Program-made: the position numbers and the translations under genes
Assembly: GCA_964482845.1 (NCBI GenBank)
Contig: CAYZZE010000114.1
Location: forward strand, 1-5,503
From: VGPI01 sp964482845
Lineage (GTDB): Bacteria; Cloacimonadota; Cloacimonadia; Cloacimonadales; Cloacimonadaceae
Length of the DNA: 5,503 nucleotides
Direction: 5' to 3'
Shown here: positions 5,399 to 5,503 of the stretch, piece by piece
Layout of the letters: every line of letters starts with the position of its first letter
Numbering within the stretch: position 1 is the first letter of the stretch
Notes under the pieces: model-generated
Told to the model about the DNA's origin: nothing
What the model saw: the letters and a program-made list of their open reading frames with translations, nothing else
Database searches by the model: none

Positions 5399-5427
5399 AT
5401 CCACTATAATCTGCCCTCAAACAAAAA

Positions 5428-5502
5428 TGGCTCCGGAAGAGGGATTCGAACCCCCGACCTAGTGGTTAACAGCCACCCGCTCTACCGCTGAGCTATTCCG
5501 GA
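5428..5502 (-). tRNA. tRNA-Asn (anticodon GTT)
   Basis: A complete cloverleaf read from 5502 to 5428. The acceptor TCCGGAA pairs with TTCCGGA with no mismatch; the D-stem is GCTC/GAGC. The anticodon stem GGTGG/CCACT (one G-U) holds loop CTGTTAA with GTT at plus 5470-5468. The T-arm GGGGG/CCCTC holds TTCGAAT. The discriminator is G, as usual for bacterial tRNA-Asn, and CCA is encoded (plus 5430-5428). A run of five T follows immediately (plus 5427-5423) and may help ending. It is convergent with gmhA, 29 nt from that gene's stop. Confidence 0.96.
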
Positions 5503-5503
5503 A

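Noticed and set aside
5388..5404. Hairpin GTGG/CCAC at the gmhA stop as terminator
   Set aside because: The stem is only 4 bp with a 9-nt loop and no U-tract follows.

Overview
The window looks like a mid-GC (about half G+C) chromosome segment from a Gram-negative bacterium. Heptose synthesis for an LPS core (GmhA) and AGGAG-type ribosome binding sites support this. The mix of a MutS-family ATPase without mismatch-recognition domains, an archaeal-style HD phosphohydrolase and a small nitroreductase suggests an anaerobe, perhaps of the Cloacimonadota/FCB type. That placement is an inference from gene style only.

Layout. Positions 1-526 hold no convincing protein gene. They contain a two-copy 22-bp repeat, a minus-strand frame open to the left edge, three successive minus-strand hairpins ending in a U-tract, a compound hairpin, and a strongly C-rich/G-poor trailer (minus-strand sense) after the HD gene. 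Positions 527-2920 (minus strand) are a tightly coupled two-gene operon: a MutS-like ATPase, then an HD-domain phosphohydrolase 3 nt later, read from a good sigma70-like promoter at 2951-2978. Positions 2921-3105 are a 185-bp divergent intergenic region with two short dyads. Positions 3106-5398 (plus strand) carry a small nitroreductase, adenosine deaminase (its own promoter lies in the 63-nt gap, with an inverted repeat between -35 and -10) and phosphoheptose isomerase gmhA, which probably shares the ada transcript. A complete tRNA-Asn(GTT) gene with encoded CCA lies convergently at 5428-5502 on the minus strand.

How the genes work together. ada is purine salvage and gmhA is the first step of ADP-heptose synthesis, so their pairing is an operon of convenience unless shown otherwise. 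The MutS-like/HD pair is the most interesting protein module. The ATPase core is intact, but the DNA-mismatch-binding part is missing. Its best functional analogy is the MutS-like reactivase (KamC type) of lysine 5,6-aminomutase, although no aminomutase gene is visible here. The most interesting non-protein signal is the tandem-hairpin stretch at 116-222 on the minus strand, a candidate small RNA or structured 3' end. It overlaps, and competes with, the open frame at 1-331.
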